From NCBI RefSeq assembly GCF_022827545.1, contig NZ_CP094669.1, positions 5,449,001-5,513,000 on the forward strand: DNA of 64,000 bases. Reading direction: 5' to 3'. The notes beneath the pieces were generated by a model that searched no databases, was not told the origin of the DNA, and saw only the letters and a program-made list of their open reading frames with translations. Below are positions 24,255 to 33,524 of this stretch, piece by piece. The first letter of the stretch is position 1. Each line of letters starts with the position of its first letter. The stretch comes from Hymenobacter tibetensis. Its GTDB lineage: Bacteria; Bacteroidota; Bacteroidia; Cytophagales; Hymenobacteraceae. A program made the position numbers and the translations under genes.

Positions 24255-26183
24255 ATGAGGAAAATTCTACTTGTTTGTGTTACAGCTGGCTCTGCTGCTT
24301 TGCTGAGTGGCTGCGCAACCACTGGCAGCATGAGCAAAGCCGACAAGCGTTTCGCCCGTGGCGAGTACGAAACTGCTATCGAGCTATACAAAGCAGACGT
24401 AACCCGCGGCAAGAACGCGGCCATGAGCAACTACCGTATTGGGGAATCTTACCGCCTCTCCAACCGAGCTGAGCAGGCAGAAAGTTACTACAAAGCTGCT
24501 ATTGACGGCGGGGTAAAAGCCCCCGACGTGGTGTTCTACTACGGCCAGGCCCTGAAGGCCAACGGCAAGTTCGATGAAGCCGCGGCCCAGTTTGATTCCT
24601 ACTTAGAAAAGAATGCTGGCCGAGTATTAGCGCCCCGTGCCGAAATGGAGTCGAGGAACGCCAAAATGGCCAATACCATTGTGGCCATGCGTTCCAACAA
24701 CGAGGTTATGGCCCTCGACCAGGTGAATACCCCAGCGGCTGAGTTTGGCTCCACCCTCATTCCTGACACCAAAGAACTGGTTTTCGCTTCCGGCCGCGAA
24801 GGCAAAAAGTACCTCGGAAACGGTGAGAATTTCAACGACCTGTACGCTGTCAAGTTCGATGACGCCGACAAGATGACCGGCGGCACGGTGCGCAAACTAG
24901 AGCCAATTTTCAATACTGAAAACAAGCACGAAGCCAGCGCCACCTACACTCCAGACGGCAAAACAATGGTGTTTGCCCGCTCCAACGACGGCACCAAAAA
25001 AGGCCTGCTAAGCGTAGACCTCTGGATTTCGTATTACAAGAACGGCGCTTGGTCGGAGCCGGTGTTGGCCAACATCAACGACCGCACAACCGACGATTTC
25101 GCCCCGGCTTTTGCGCCCGATGGCCAAACGCTGTACTTCACTTCCAGCCGGCGCGGCGGCCTTGGTGGCAACGACCTGTACAAGGCTACGCTTGGGCCTA
25201 ATGGCCGTTTCTCGCCAGCCGAAAACCTGGGCGACCAGGTGAACACGCCGGGCAACGACAACTTCCCGGCCGTGGCGCCCGACAACACGCTGTACTTCTC
25301 TTCTGACGGGCAGCCGGGCTTGGGCAAGCTCGATATTTTCATGGTCGAGAAAGGCAAAGCCGTCAACGTAGGCTCTCCCATCAATAGCGCCGGCGACGAC
25401 TTCGCACCCTACTTCACCAGCAAAGATGTGGGCGTTTTCTCTTCGAACCGCGCTGGTGGCAAAGGGTCCGACGACCTGTACATGTTCCGCAAAAAGCCCA
25501 TCAAGCTGGTTACATTCTTTGTTGATGGCACGCTGGTGGAGCGCAACGACCGAACCGGCGAGACCCTGCCCGTAAGTGGCGAAACGGTCACGCTGAATGG
25601 TAGGAACGGCCAGAAACTGCAGGAAGTAACTACTACCGCCAACGGCAAATTCACCATGAAGCTGGACTCCGCAGCATCCACCTACTCCTTGGTTGCCGAC
25701 CGCCCAGGCTACTTCGTGGCCCGCAACTCGTTGAGCACCATCGGGCGCAGGCCCCCTCAAGATCAGCTGCCCAACGACGTGAATGAAATTGGGGTGCCGG
25801 TGACCTTGACGCTAACCAAAATCGTGAAGAACAAAGCCATTGTGGTGGACAACATCTTCTACGATTACGACAAAGCAGAAATCCGGACGGATGCCGCAGC
25901 GGAACTAGACAAGCTGGTGGAAACCCTGAACGACAACCCGAAAATCACTATCGAGCTTAGCTCGCACACCGATGCTCGTGGTAAGGATGCCTACAACCAG
26001 TCTCTGTCGCAGAAACGCGCGCAGTCAGCCGTGGATTACATAATCTCTAAGGGCATCGACAAGAGTCGCATTACGGCCAAAGGCTACGGCGAAACGCAGC
26101 CAGTAATCAAGAACGCCAAAACCGAAGACGAATTCCAGCGCAACCGTCGCACAGAGTTTAAGGTGACCAAGATTGCTGAGTAA
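24255..26183 (+). CDS. PorE-like OmpA lipoprotein (TPR, PD40 propeller, CRD, OmpA)
   Basis: 642 aa from the ATG at 24255; lipobox LLSGC with C20. Then TPR-like repeats (about 25-125), a WD40-like PD40 propeller (about 165-410; TPDGKTMVFARS, APDGQTLYFTSSRRGGLGGN), a carboxypeptidase-regulatory-like beta domain (about 415-500), and a C-terminal OmpA domain (about 525-640) with peptidoglycan-binding residues in LSSHTDARG and the following R. This order matches PorE of the Porphyromonas gingivalis type IX secretion system, which ties the apparatus to peptidoglycan. Paralogues with this layout are common in the phylum, so a T9SS role is likely but not certain. Strong terminator behind. Confidence 0.88.
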   Translation: MRKILLVCVTAGSAALLSGCATTGSMSKADKRFARGEYETAIELYKADVTRGKNAAMSNYRIGESYRLSNRAEQAESYYKAAIDGGVKAPDVVFYYGQALKANGKFDEAAAQFDSYLEKNAGRVLAPRAEMESRNAKMANTIVAMRSNNEVMALDQVNTPAAEFGSTLIPDTKELVFASGREGKKYLGNGENFNDLYAVKFDDADKMTGGTVRKLEPIFNTENKHEASATYTPDGKTMVFARSNDGTKKGLLSVDLWISYYKNGAWSEPVLANINDRTTDDFAPAFAPDGQTLYFTSSRRGGLGGNDLYKATLGPNGRFSPAENLGDQVNTPGNDNFPAVAPDNTLYFSSDGQPGLGKLDIFMVEKGKAVNVGSPINSAGDDFAPYFTSKDVGVFSSNRAGGKGSDDLYMFRKKPIKLVTFFVDGTLVERNDRTGETLPVSGETVTLNGRNGQKLQEVTTTANGKFTMKLDSAASTYSLVADRPGYFVARNSLSTIGRRPPQDQLPNDVNEIGVPVTLTLTKIVKNKAIVVDNIFYDYDKAEIRTDAAAELDKLVETLNDNPKITIELSSHTDARGKDAYNQSLSQKRAQSAVDYIISKGIDKSRITAKGYGETQPVIKNAKTEDEFQRNRRTEFKVTKIAE

Positions 26184-26205
26184 GCACGCTTGCTATCCGA
26201 CTTGC

Positions 26206-26240
26206 AAAGCCCCCGCACCTTCCAGGTGCGGGGGCTTTTT
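26206..26240 (+). terminator. Intrinsic terminator of the OmpA lipoprotein gene
   Basis: Perfect 15-bp GC-rich stem (26206-26220 with 26224-26238), 3-nt loop, ending in five T. Ends 57 bp after the stop codon. Confidence 0.85.
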
Positions 26241-26507
26241 GTTGTTCACCTCTGCACAAGGTTTCTGCGAGTAGCGGCAACAGAAAAACTGCACCGATTT
26301 TGCAGGCGACAAGCAGCCCTGCGAACTACCGCGCAAGTAGCTAACCAGCTCATGTACAAGGCTCATGCGCTGAATTGCAATGCAGAATTCGCACGTTCCA
26401 TATGCCTATTGGCAGCCTTAGAACCGTGCTTGTAAGAAGTGGCACAATGATTGAATTTGTAGGACGCAAGGAGCAGATTGGCTGCCTCCTTCCAACGTAC
26501 TACTGCC

Positions 26508-27392
26508 ATGAAAAAGGCGCTACTCTTTTGCCTTAGCCTGTTTTTGCTGGCTTCAGCGCAACTTCTGGCCGCTCCGGCCAACGTTAATTTCACCTCCGAA
26601 CGCGGCGTCCCCTTCAACTTACGCTTTGATGGGCGCGCGCTGACCCGTGGCGGCGCGCGCCAAGTACACATCGACCGGATTGCGCCCGGCGTGCATTGGG
26701 CGGAATTCGCTATTCCAGTCGGCTACGGACGCTTCATCAACTACCGCACCCGCATCTTCCTCGACCCCGGCCTGGAATCCAGCTACGTGCTGCTAACCCG
26801 GCCAGGCTTTGCGCCGGAGTTGCGCAAAGTAGCCGCCGTGCCGCTCCGCGGTGGCTACGGCCCCGGCTATGGCGGTTATTCCAATGGTGTCCCCCGTGGC
26901 AGCCAGGGTGGCTACCAAAACCAAGGCAACAACGATGACTATTACGAGGAAGATGACTACGACAACCAGCCTCCTACCGGCAACAACGGGGGCTACAACA
27001 ACGGTGGGCGCTATCCTAACGGCAACAACGGCAGCTACTCCAATGACAACAATGGCAGCGGATACAATGACGGGGGCAGCGTGAGCTACAACCGCACCAT
27101 GACCCCCCAGGATGTGGATGGCTTGGTATCCGCCCTGCACCGGCAGTCGTTCGACAAGGATCGGTTGCCGATTGCCCGGCAGGCACTCAGCGAAACCTCC
27201 ATTCAGGCACAGGACCTGACCCGGCTGATGAAAGAACTAAGCTTCGAAGACTCGAAGCTGGAATTGGCCAAGTACGGCTCGGTCCGCGTCACTGACCGCC
27301 AGAACTTGTATCGCCTCAATGAAGGCTTCACCTTTTCCTCCTCGGCAAGCAAGCTGCAAGACTACTTAGCGCAGCAGCAACCCCAGCGCTAG
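26508..27392 (+). CDS. Secreted DUF4476 protein with Gly/Asn/Tyr-rich linker
   Basis: 294 aa from the ATG at 26508, start of a signal peptide (MKKALLFCLSLFLLASAQLLA). Mature residues about 25-110 form a small beta domain (INYRTRIFLDPG). About 115-195 are low-complexity, rich in Gly, Asn, Tyr and Asp. The last 90 residues (from about MTPQDVDGLVSALHRQSFD) match the DUF4476 helical domain. DUF4476 proteins are secreted and uncharacterised. The linker probably spaces two folded units at the cell surface or in the periplasm. Convergent with the DUF4293 gene and separated from it by a bidirectional hairpin. Confidence 0.85.
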   Translation: MKKALLFCLSLFLLASAQLLAAPANVNFTSERGVPFNLRFDGRALTRGGARQVHIDRIAPGVHWAEFAIPVGYGRFINYRTRIFLDPGLESSYVLLTRPGFAPELRKVAAVPLRGGYGPGYGGYSNGVPRGSQGGYQNQGNNDDYYEEDDYDNQPPTGNNGGYNNGGRYPNGNNGSYSNDNNGSGYNDGGSVSYNRTMTPQDVDGLVSALHRQSFDKDRLPIARQALSETSIQAQDLTRLMKELSFEDSKLELAKYGSVRVTDRQNLYRLNEGFTFSSSASKLQDYLAQQQPQR

Positions 27393-27411
27393 CCAACAGA
27401 TTTCATGAAAT

Positions 27412-27445
27412 AAAAAAGGCTTCCGTGCGAACGGAAGCCTTTTTT
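27412..27445. terminator. Bidirectional terminator
   Basis: Perfect 15-bp stem (27412-27426 with 27431-27445), GCGA loop, with A6 on the left and T6 on the right, so it works for the DUF4476 gene on plus and the DUF4293 gene on minus. Confidence 0.85.
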
Positions 27446-27474
27446 GTGTGTTAGGAAGCAGGTGAATCAACCAC

Positions 27475-27951
27475 TTACCGCAGCCGGTCCATGCTGCGTA
27501 CCAACTGCTCGTCGCGACGAATAAAGCGGTTGGCTAGCACGTTCAAAAGCAATGCTAGGGTAGGCAGGTAGAACCCGGCCTGGTAGGTGCCCAGCATTTT
27601 AATGTTGAGCATTTGCTCTCCCAGATTGGAAAAATAAAAACCCGCCCCGATAGTGCAGAGGATAAGCAGCAGGTTGAGCATACCGAGCTTGAGCTGCAAA
27701 AAGCGGTTGCGGAATTGAAAAATTTCAAACAGCGCCACAGCGGCTGAAGCCACTGCAAACACGGCAATAAGCCATACGTTTGCGGGTGCTGTCAAGCCTG
27801 CGCCGGGCTTGTTGTAAGCGTAGCTGGTAGCCGTAAGAACCAACTCCTGCCCAGTGTTTGGGTCGGCTTTGTGCCAAAGGGGAAGGAAAAGTACGGCAAT
27901 CATGCACAGCGCCAGCAACAGCAGGAATACGCTTTGGATTCTTTGTATCAT
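27475..27951 (-). CDS. DUF4293 family integral membrane protein
   Basis: 158 aa with four hydrophobic helices (about 5-27, 58-80, 88-108, 120-145) and the family's N-terminal sequence MIQRIQSVFLLLLALCMIAVLF. DUF4293 proteins are small four-helix membrane proteins found across Bacteroidota; function unknown. A -7-like TACTTTTG (27998-28005, minus) lies about 45 bp upstream, without a clear -33. Divergent from the thiolase gene. Confidence 0.85.
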   Translation of the reverse strand: MIQRIQSVFLLLLALCMIAVLFLPLWHKADPNTGQELVLTATSYAYNKPGAGLTAPANVWLIAVFAVASAAVALFEIFQFRNRFLQLKLGMLNLLLILCTIGAGFYFSNLGEQMLNIKMLGTYQAGFYLPTLALLLNVLANRFIRRDEQLVRSMDRLR

Positions 27952-28043
27952 CTTTGTGTTTTGACTGTTTACGCCACCTTTGCGGGTGGAAGACCGGCAA
28001 AAGTAGCCAACAACGACTGGAATAACCGCATTCTAACTAGACA

Positions 28044-29246
28044 ATGCCCACTGCTTATATAGTTGACGCCGTCCGTACCCCGATCGGCAAATTTGGGGGT
28101 GCGCTGAGCAGCGTCCGCCCCGATGACTTAGCCGCGCACGTTCTGCGCGAGCTACTACGCCGCAACCCTACCGTAGACAAAGCGGCCGTTGAAGACGTGA
28201 TAATGGGAGCTGCCAATCAGGCCGGCGAAGACAACCGCAACGTGGCCCGCATGGCGGCCCTGCTGGCGGGCCTCCCGACTACGGTGCCCGGCGTTACGGT
28301 GAACCGCTTGTGCGCTTCCGGCTTGCAAAGCATTATGGATGCCTCCCGCGCTATTATGGCGGGCGAAGGCGACGTATATCTGGCGGGCGGAGCCGAAAGC
28401 ATGACCCGTGCGCCCTTCGTCATGGCGAAGTCGGAAACGGCCTTCGGGCGTGAGCTGACCGCCCACGACACCACGCTGGGCTGGCGCTTCACGAACCCCA
28501 AACTGAGCAAGCTGCACCACCCTTACGCCATGGGCGAAACCGCCGAAAACGTGGTGCGCAAGTACGGCATCAGCCGGTTGGAGCAGGACGAGTTTGCGTT
28601 CGAGTCGCAGCGCAAGTACCACCGGGCCGCAGAAAAGGGACGTTTCCGCAAGGAGATTGTGCCCGTGTTCGTGGCCATTCCGAAAGGCGACGCCGCCTTG
28701 TTTGACACCGACGAGCCACCGCGCCTGAGCACGTTGGAGAAGCTAGGTACGCTAAAGCCAGCCTTCCAACCCGTTGATGGCACCGTGACAGCCGGCAACT
28801 CAGCCGGCATCAACGATGGCGCGGCCGCGGTCATGGTGGTGAGCGAAGAAGCGGTGAAGCGCTACAACCTGAAGCCTCTGGCCCGGGTAGTAGCCTCGGC
28901 CGTGGCGGGTGTCGACCCGGCGTACATGGGCCTCGGTCCGGTACCTGCTACCCGCAAGGTGCTGCAGCGTGCCGGCCTGACACTGAAAGACATCGGCCTG
29001 ATCGAGTTGAACGAAGCCTTTGCCGCCCAGTGCATTGCCTGCATCCGCGACTTGGAGCTGAATCCTGAAATCGTGAACGTGAACGGCGGCGCTATTGCCA
29101 TCGGGCATCCGCTCGGAACCAGCGGTTCGCGCCTCACGGCCACGCTTCTGCACGAAATGCAGCGCCGCCAGGATGTGCGCTACGGCCTCGTGACGATGTG
29201 CGTAGGAGTAGGGCAAGGAGCCGCTGCCATCTACGAGCGGCTCTAA
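28044..29246 (+). CDS. Thiolase, 3-oxoadipyl-CoA/acetyl-CoA acyltransferase
   Basis: 400 aa. Nucleophilic cysteine C90 in VNRLCASGLQ, with the other active-site elements NGGAIAIGHPLGTSG and CVGVGQG near the C-terminus. The stretch ANQAGEDNRNVARMAALLAG, the region around GWRFTNPKL and the 400-residue length fit PcaF/PaaJ (3-oxoadipyl-CoA thiolase), but no other aromatic-degradation gene is next to it. Fatty-acid beta-oxidation or another 3-ketoacyl-CoA substrate is equally possible. It would split a 3-ketoacyl-CoA with CoA, or run in the Claisen direction. First gene of a plus-strand series with loose spacing. Confidence 0.92.
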   Translation: MPTAYIVDAVRTPIGKFGGALSSVRPDDLAAHVLRELLRRNPTVDKAAVEDVIMGAANQAGEDNRNVARMAALLAGLPTTVPGVTVNRLCASGLQSIMDASRAIMAGEGDVYLAGGAESMTRAPFVMAKSETAFGRELTAHDTTLGWRFTNPKLSKLHHPYAMGETAENVVRKYGISRLEQDEFAFESQRKYHRAAEKGRFRKEIVPVFVAIPKGDAALFDTDEPPRLSTLEKLGTLKPAFQPVDGTVTAGNSAGINDGAAAVMVVSEEAVKRYNLKPLARVVASAVAGVDPAYMGLGPVPATRKVLQRAGLTLKDIGLIELNEAFAAQCIACIRDLELNPEIVNVNGGAIAIGHPLGTSGSRLTATLLHEMQRRQDVRYGLVTMCVGVGQGAAAIYERL

Positions 29247-29334
29247 CTGCAGCTTGGTGTACCAATGCAGCAAGTGCCATCAAACGCTTGCTACATTGGC
29301 ACACCGGACGGACTAGACTTTGCAGTACCTGCTT

Positions 29335-29880
29335 ATGATGGACGCTCTGCTTACGCCCACTCTCGAACTGCCGCTGCAAGAGGCGCGTTTGCGGCCCTGG
29401 TGCTTTGCCGATGCGCCCGCCTTGGTGGAATACGCCAACGACCAACGAGTCGCGCAAAACCTGCGCGACTCGTTTCCGCATCCGTACACGCAGCAGGACG
29501 CCGAGTTTTACCTCTGCCTCATGGCCGATCAGCAGCGCGACTTGCACTTGGCAGTTGAGGTTAAGGGGGAGGCCGTTGGTAGTGTGGGAGTGCACTTCAA
29601 AACCGATGTGCGTCGTCACTCCGCCGAAATAGGCTATTGGCTGGGTCAAGCACATTGGGGGCGGGGGCTGGCTACGGCCGCCGTGCAAGCGGTGTCGGAT
29701 TACGTGTTTGCGCATTTCGAGGTGTGCCGGCTCTATGCAGTGGTATTCGAGACCAATCGGGCTTCCGCGCGGGTGTTGGAGAAAGCCGGCTATGTGCTGG
29801 AAGCCGTCATGCGCAAGAGCGTGGTAAAGGAAGTTCGTATACTTGATTCCTTGCTGTACGCGAAAGTCAAAGAGTATTAA
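29335..29880 (+). CDS. GNAT family N-acetyltransferase (RimJ/RimL type)
   Basis: 181 aa from the ATG at 29335 (a second ATG directly follows; a TTG at 29320 is a weaker option). The N-terminal sequence EARLRPWCFADAPALVEYAN and the acetyl-CoA loop region GYWLGQAHWGRGLATAAVQA (about 102-121), then the ARVLEKAGYVLEA block, are typical of RimJ/RimL-like acetyltransferases. These acetylate N-termini of ribosomal proteins or small amines. The substrate cannot be predicted. Unrelated in function to the flanking thiolase and truA. Confidence 0.88.
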   Translation: MMDALLTPTLELPLQEARLRPWCFADAPALVEYANDQRVAQNLRDSFPHPYTQQDAEFYLCLMADQQRDLHLAVEVKGEAVGSVGVHFKTDVRRHSAEIGYWLGQAHWGRGLATAAVQAVSDYVFAHFEVCRLYAVVFETNRASARVLEKAGYVLEAVMRKSVVKEVRILDSLLYAKVKEY

Positions 29881-29959
29881 GCACGTATCGTAGCGGCATC
29901 ATTACTGGCTCTGGCAAGGAGCTTCGTGCCTGTTCTTTCTGCCTGTTTCACGTTTGTTT

Positions 29960-30751
29960 ATGCGCTATTTTCTTCACCTCGCCTACGACGGTACGCGCTA
30001 CCACGGCTGGCAGGTGCAGCCCAACACACTTACGGTGCAGCAAGAGTTGGACCGTTGCCTTTCTCAGGTGCTGCGCCAGCCGGTGTACTCGTTAGGCAGT
30101 GGCCGCACCGATACGGGTGTACACGCCAGCCACCAAGTGGCCCACTTCGAGGCCGAATTTCCGGAAGCGCTGGACTTGGAAACAGCCCTTTACCGCTTCA
30201 ACCGGGCCCTACCGCCAGACATTGCAGCCTATGCGTTGCACCCAGTACCCGAGCACGCCCACGCCCGCTTCTCGGCTGATGCGCGCACCTACGAGTACTA
30301 CGTGCGCCTCGTGCCCGACCCCTTCAGCGTCGACCGGGTTCTGTACCTCGACCGCGCCCCGGATGTGGACGCCATGAATCGGGCCGCGGCTTTCTTGTTG
30401 GGTTCTCGCGACTACACGGCGTTTTCGAAAGTGAAGGGCGGCGAGAACCACTACGTGTGTGTGGTGTACGAAGCAGGCTGGCACGTGATGCCCGGCGGGC
30501 TGGTGTTCCGGATTCGGGCCAACCGGTTTGTGCGGGGCATGGTCCGGCTGGTGGTAGGTACGCTGCTCACGGTGGGCCGTGGTAAAATCACGCCAGCCCA
30601 GTTTCAGCAGATTCTGCACGCCCAAAGCCGGGTGGATGCCAGCGGCGCCGCCCCGGCGCAAGGGCTGTACCTGAGCCGGGTGGAGTACACGCCCGATGTG
30701 GTGCCACCCGAACTACTCCCCCCTGGTTTGCCGTACTTTGTAGGCCGGTAA
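29960..30751 (+). CDS. truA: tRNA pseudouridine(38-40) synthase TruA
   Basis: 263 aa from the ATG at 29960 (MRYFLHLAYDGTRYHGWQVQ). The catalytic aspartate is D51 in GSGRTDTGVHA. The family blocks SRDYTAFSK and RIRANRFVRGMVRLVVGTLL (RNA-binding and core region) are present. It isomerises uridines at positions 38-40 of tRNA anticodon arms. Length is typical (about 250-270). The gene stands 79 bp after the GNAT gene, possibly co-transcribed, and about 216 bp before the ABC exporter. Confidence 0.95.
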   Translation: MRYFLHLAYDGTRYHGWQVQPNTLTVQQELDRCLSQVLRQPVYSLGSGRTDTGVHASHQVAHFEAEFPEALDLETALYRFNRALPPDIAAYALHPVPEHAHARFSADARTYEYYVRLVPDPFSVDRVLYLDRAPDVDAMNRAAAFLLGSRDYTAFSKVKGGENHYVCVVYEAGWHVMPGGLVFRIRANRFVRGMVRLVVGTLLTVGRGKITPAQFQQILHAQSRVDASGAAPAQGLYLSRVEYTPDVVPPELLPPGLPYFVGR

Positions 30752-30967
30752 CCAGGGGCGCCTTACGAAGGTATTCCTATCAGTGGCTTCCTACCTCATA
30801 ACCTTGTATCCAAGGTACCAGCAACAAAGGCTAAGCTGTGGGCTGATGCGGTAAAACGTATCCGCCACTGCAACGTCAGCTTACGGTCTGGTTCTTTCGC
30901 GTAACGTACTCTATCACACTTGCCAGACGCTCTCGTACACCTGCTGGTACATTAAGCTTGCAACTTC

Positions 30968-32803
30968 GTGCCCGTGGTACTGGTTACAGCTTCTCAAATC
31001 CCATCTACTTTGGACCCAACTACCACTGCTACCAAATCCGGCAACATCTTCGACTGGCAGGTGCTGCGTCGGCTTATGGTGTACGTACGGCCTTACCAAC
31101 GCATCTTTTATCTGCTGGTGTTTCTGACGCTGGCGGCAGCCGTATTAGGCACCTTGCGGCCCTTTCTTATTCAGCGTATGGTTGATGTGACCATCGAGGA
31201 AAACGATTGGCTGGGGCTGAACAAGATGTTTGGCTTGCTGCTGGTGCTGCTCGTCGCGCACGCGCTGGTGAGTTACCTCCAAACCTACTTCGGCGGCTGG
31301 CTGGGTCAGTACATCGTCCGCGACATCCGGGTGGACCTGTACAAGCATATTCTGAACCTGCGCCTCAAATTTTTTGACCGGACGCCAATCGGGGTGCTTA
31401 CCACCCGCAATATCTCTGATGTTGAAACCCTCTCCGATGTGTTCAGCGAAGGATTGGCCGCCATGCTCGGCGACATCCTGCAGTTGGTCTTCATCATGGC
31501 CTTCATGTTTTACATCGACTGGCGGCTTACGCTGGTGAGTTTGTCGGTGATTCCGCCGTTGCTCTTCAGCACGTATGTGTTCAAGGAGAAGGTGAAGAAG
31601 TCGTTCCAGGAAGTGCGCACGGCCGTGGCCAACCTGAATGCCTTTGTGCAGGAGCACCTGACCGGCATGAACGTGGTGCAGATTTTCAACAACGAGCAGC
31701 GCGAATACCGTAAGTTCGAGGCGCTCAACCAAGAGCACACCCGCGCCAATATCCGGTCGGTGCTGTATTATTCCATCTACTTTCCGGTAGCCGAAGTGTT
31801 GGGTGCTGTGGGCGTTGGCTTGTTGGTATGGTATGCCGCCCAAGGGCAGATTGAAGGCACTATTTCCAAAGGCGCCCTCATTGCTTTTATCATGTACAAC
31901 GCCCTATTCTTTCGGCCCATCCGCCAGATAGCCGACCGGTTCAACACCCTGCAGCTTGGCCTAGTGAGCACGGAGCGTTTGTTGAAACTGCTCGACAGCC
32001 AGGAGTACATTCCTAATAACGGTACGCTGGCCCCGGCCACGCTGCGCGGAGAAGTGGAATTCGAGAAGGTATGGTTTGCATACAACGAGGAAGAATGGGT
32101 GCTGCGCGACATCAGCTTCAAAGTGGAGCCTGGCCAAACTGTGGCGTTTGTGGGCGCTACTGGTGCCGGCAAAACCAGCATCATCAATTTGCTCAGCCGG
32201 TTCTACGATATCAACAAAGGCCATATTAAAGTGGATGGGCACGACTTACAGGAGTACGATTTGAGCGCCCTTCGGCGGCGCATTGGCGTGGTGTTGCAAG
32301 ACGTGTTTCTCTTTGCCGGTACCATCCGCGACAATATCACACTGGGCAGCAAGGACATCACCGACGAGCAAATTTGGGAAGCAGCCGATCTGGTGGGTGC
32401 CCGCCGCTTTATCGAACGCCTTCCCGGCTCCCTCGACTACCCCGTGATGGAGCGCGGCGCTACACTGTCGGTAGGGCAGCGGCAGCTCATCAGCTTCGTG
32501 CGGGCCATGGTGTACCAGCCCGCCGTTATCATCCTCGACGAGGCCACTTCATCAGTCGATTCCGAAACCGAGGAGTTGATTCAGGCGGCCATTGAGAAGC
32601 TTATGCAAGGCCGTACGGCGTTGGTCATTGCCCACCGCCTAAGCACCATCCAGAAAGCCGACCGGATTATCGTGATGGATCGGGGCGAAATCAAAGAATC
32701 AGGCCGCCACGACGAGTTGCTGCGCCAGAGTGGCTACTACGCCCAGCTCTACCAAATGCAGTACCGCGACGTGCTGAACGCTGACCTTAAAAACGAGAAG
32801 TAG
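30968..32803 (+). CDS. ABC exporter, fused permease-ATPase (MsbA type)
   Basis: 611 aa if started at the GTG at 30968. A TTG at 31010 (MDPTTTATKSGNIFDW) is an equally good start; no ATG precedes the first conserved block GNIFDWQVLRRL. Six membrane helices (about 40-325) form an ABC_membrane domain. The nucleotide-binding domain has Walker A GATGAGKTS, signature LSVGQRQLISFVRAM, Walker B VIILDEATSSVD and switch H in VIAHRLST. These half-transporters homodimerise or pair with a similar protein and export lipids, peptides or drugs. No partner half-transporter is adjacent. Confidence 0.92.
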   Translation: MPVVLVTASQIPSTLDPTTTATKSGNIFDWQVLRRLMVYVRPYQRIFYLLVFLTLAAAVLGTLRPFLIQRMVDVTIEENDWLGLNKMFGLLLVLLVAHALVSYLQTYFGGWLGQYIVRDIRVDLYKHILNLRLKFFDRTPIGVLTTRNISDVETLSDVFSEGLAAMLGDILQLVFIMAFMFYIDWRLTLVSLSVIPPLLFSTYVFKEKVKKSFQEVRTAVANLNAFVQEHLTGMNVVQIFNNEQREYRKFEALNQEHTRANIRSVLYYSIYFPVAEVLGAVGVGLLVWYAAQGQIEGTISKGALIAFIMYNALFFRPIRQIADRFNTLQLGLVSTERLLKLLDSQEYIPNNGTLAPATLRGEVEFEKVWFAYNEEEWVLRDISFKVEPGQTVAFVGATGAGKTSIINLLSRFYDINKGHIKVDGHDLQEYDLSALRRRIGVVLQDVFLFAGTIRDNITLGSKDITDEQIWEAADLVGARRFIERLPGSLDYPVMERGATLSVGQRQLISFVRAMVYQPAVIILDEATSSVDSETEELIQAAIEKLMQGRTALVIAHRLSTIQKADRIIVMDRGEIKESGRHDELLRQSGYYAQLYQMQYRDVLNADLKNEK

Positions 32804-32928
32804 CACACTGGCTTGCACAAGAGCGCTCAGCGTCCCACATACTTTCGGTCGCCGTTTCTCGCTAGGTTCTGCCTTCGCATTTCTATTCTTAATCTCCGTT
32901 CCGAGACTCCCTTCTCAACCTTTGTTTC

Positions 32929-33453
32929 ATGAACCGTATTTTCCTGATTCTCTCCTTGTTTCTCATAGTTGCCGTTGGGGTTGCTTACTACTTCGTTGGC
33001 GGCTTCAAACAAGCCGAAGTGAAGCTGGAAACCACCGCCCAACCCATATTCCTAGCCGGCAGCTATTATGAGGGCGCTGGCAATAGTGAAGCCTTCGGCG
33101 ACCTGACGCGGAAAGCCTACGAAATCCGTAGTTCTGGCAAGCTGCGGGGTACTTTCGGCAACATTTTCTACAACGACCCTGCTACTTCCAGTGAGGCGGC
33201 CAAAGTATTCGTTGGCCTTATCGTTGACGATACCGTGTCGCAGCAGCTCCCGGCTGGGTACCGGTATCGGGTGTTTCCGGCCGGGCAGCGGGTGCTCCAT
33301 GCCCGCATTGAAGCCAGCTACTTGGTAGCGCCAGGCAAACTTTACTCGGGCGTGAAAGACCAAGCCAAACAAAACAGCCTGGCACTACAAAACCTGTACC
33401 TAGAGCGCTTCCCGAACACTGGCCCAGTAGAGGTATGGGCGGTAGTGAAGTAA
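32929..33453 (+). CDS. Membrane-anchored GyrI-like domain protein
   Basis: 174 aa. A single N-terminal helix (about 5-24) anchors a soluble domain of about 145 residues with GyrI-like features: a central GTFGNIFYNDP, a pair of strands GYRYRVFPAGQRVLHARIE and the end RFPNTGPVEVWAVVK. GyrI-like domains bind small molecules or, in SbmC, gyrase. A single membrane anchor before a GyrI-like domain is also the layout of the eukaryotic TEX264 family. The family call rests on pattern recall only. It starts 125 bp after the ABC exporter on the same strand. Confidence 0.6.
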   Translation: MNRIFLILSLFLIVAVGVAYYFVGGFKQAEVKLETTAQPIFLAGSYYEGAGNSEAFGDLTRKAYEIRSSGKLRGTFGNIFYNDPATSSEAAKVFVGLIVDDTVSQQLPAGYRYRVFPAGQRVLHARIEASYLVAPGKLYSGVKDQAKQNSLALQNLYLERFPNTGPVEVWAVVK

Positions 33454-33466
33454 ATTAAAAAGTAAA

Positions 33467-33497
33467 CGAGCCTTTCCATCTGCAGTGGAAAGGCTCG
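33467..33497. terminator. Hairpin between convergent genes
   Basis: Perfect 12-bp stem (33467-33478 with 33486-33497), 7-nt loop, between the GyrI-like gene (ends 33453) and the outer-membrane protein gene on the opposite strand (ends 33525). No long T-run. Confidence 0.6.
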
Positions 33498-33524
33498 TGG
33501 CGTAAAAGGTAGTTGCTTCTTTAG

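Noticed and set aside
25008..25760. 250-aa minus-strand ORF
   Set aside because: Shadow of the OmpA lipoprotein gene, which has full domain support on the other strand.
28044..29246. Firm pcaF/paaJ assignment
   Set aside because: The sequence fits, but no aromatic-degradation gene is nearby, so the substrate is left open.
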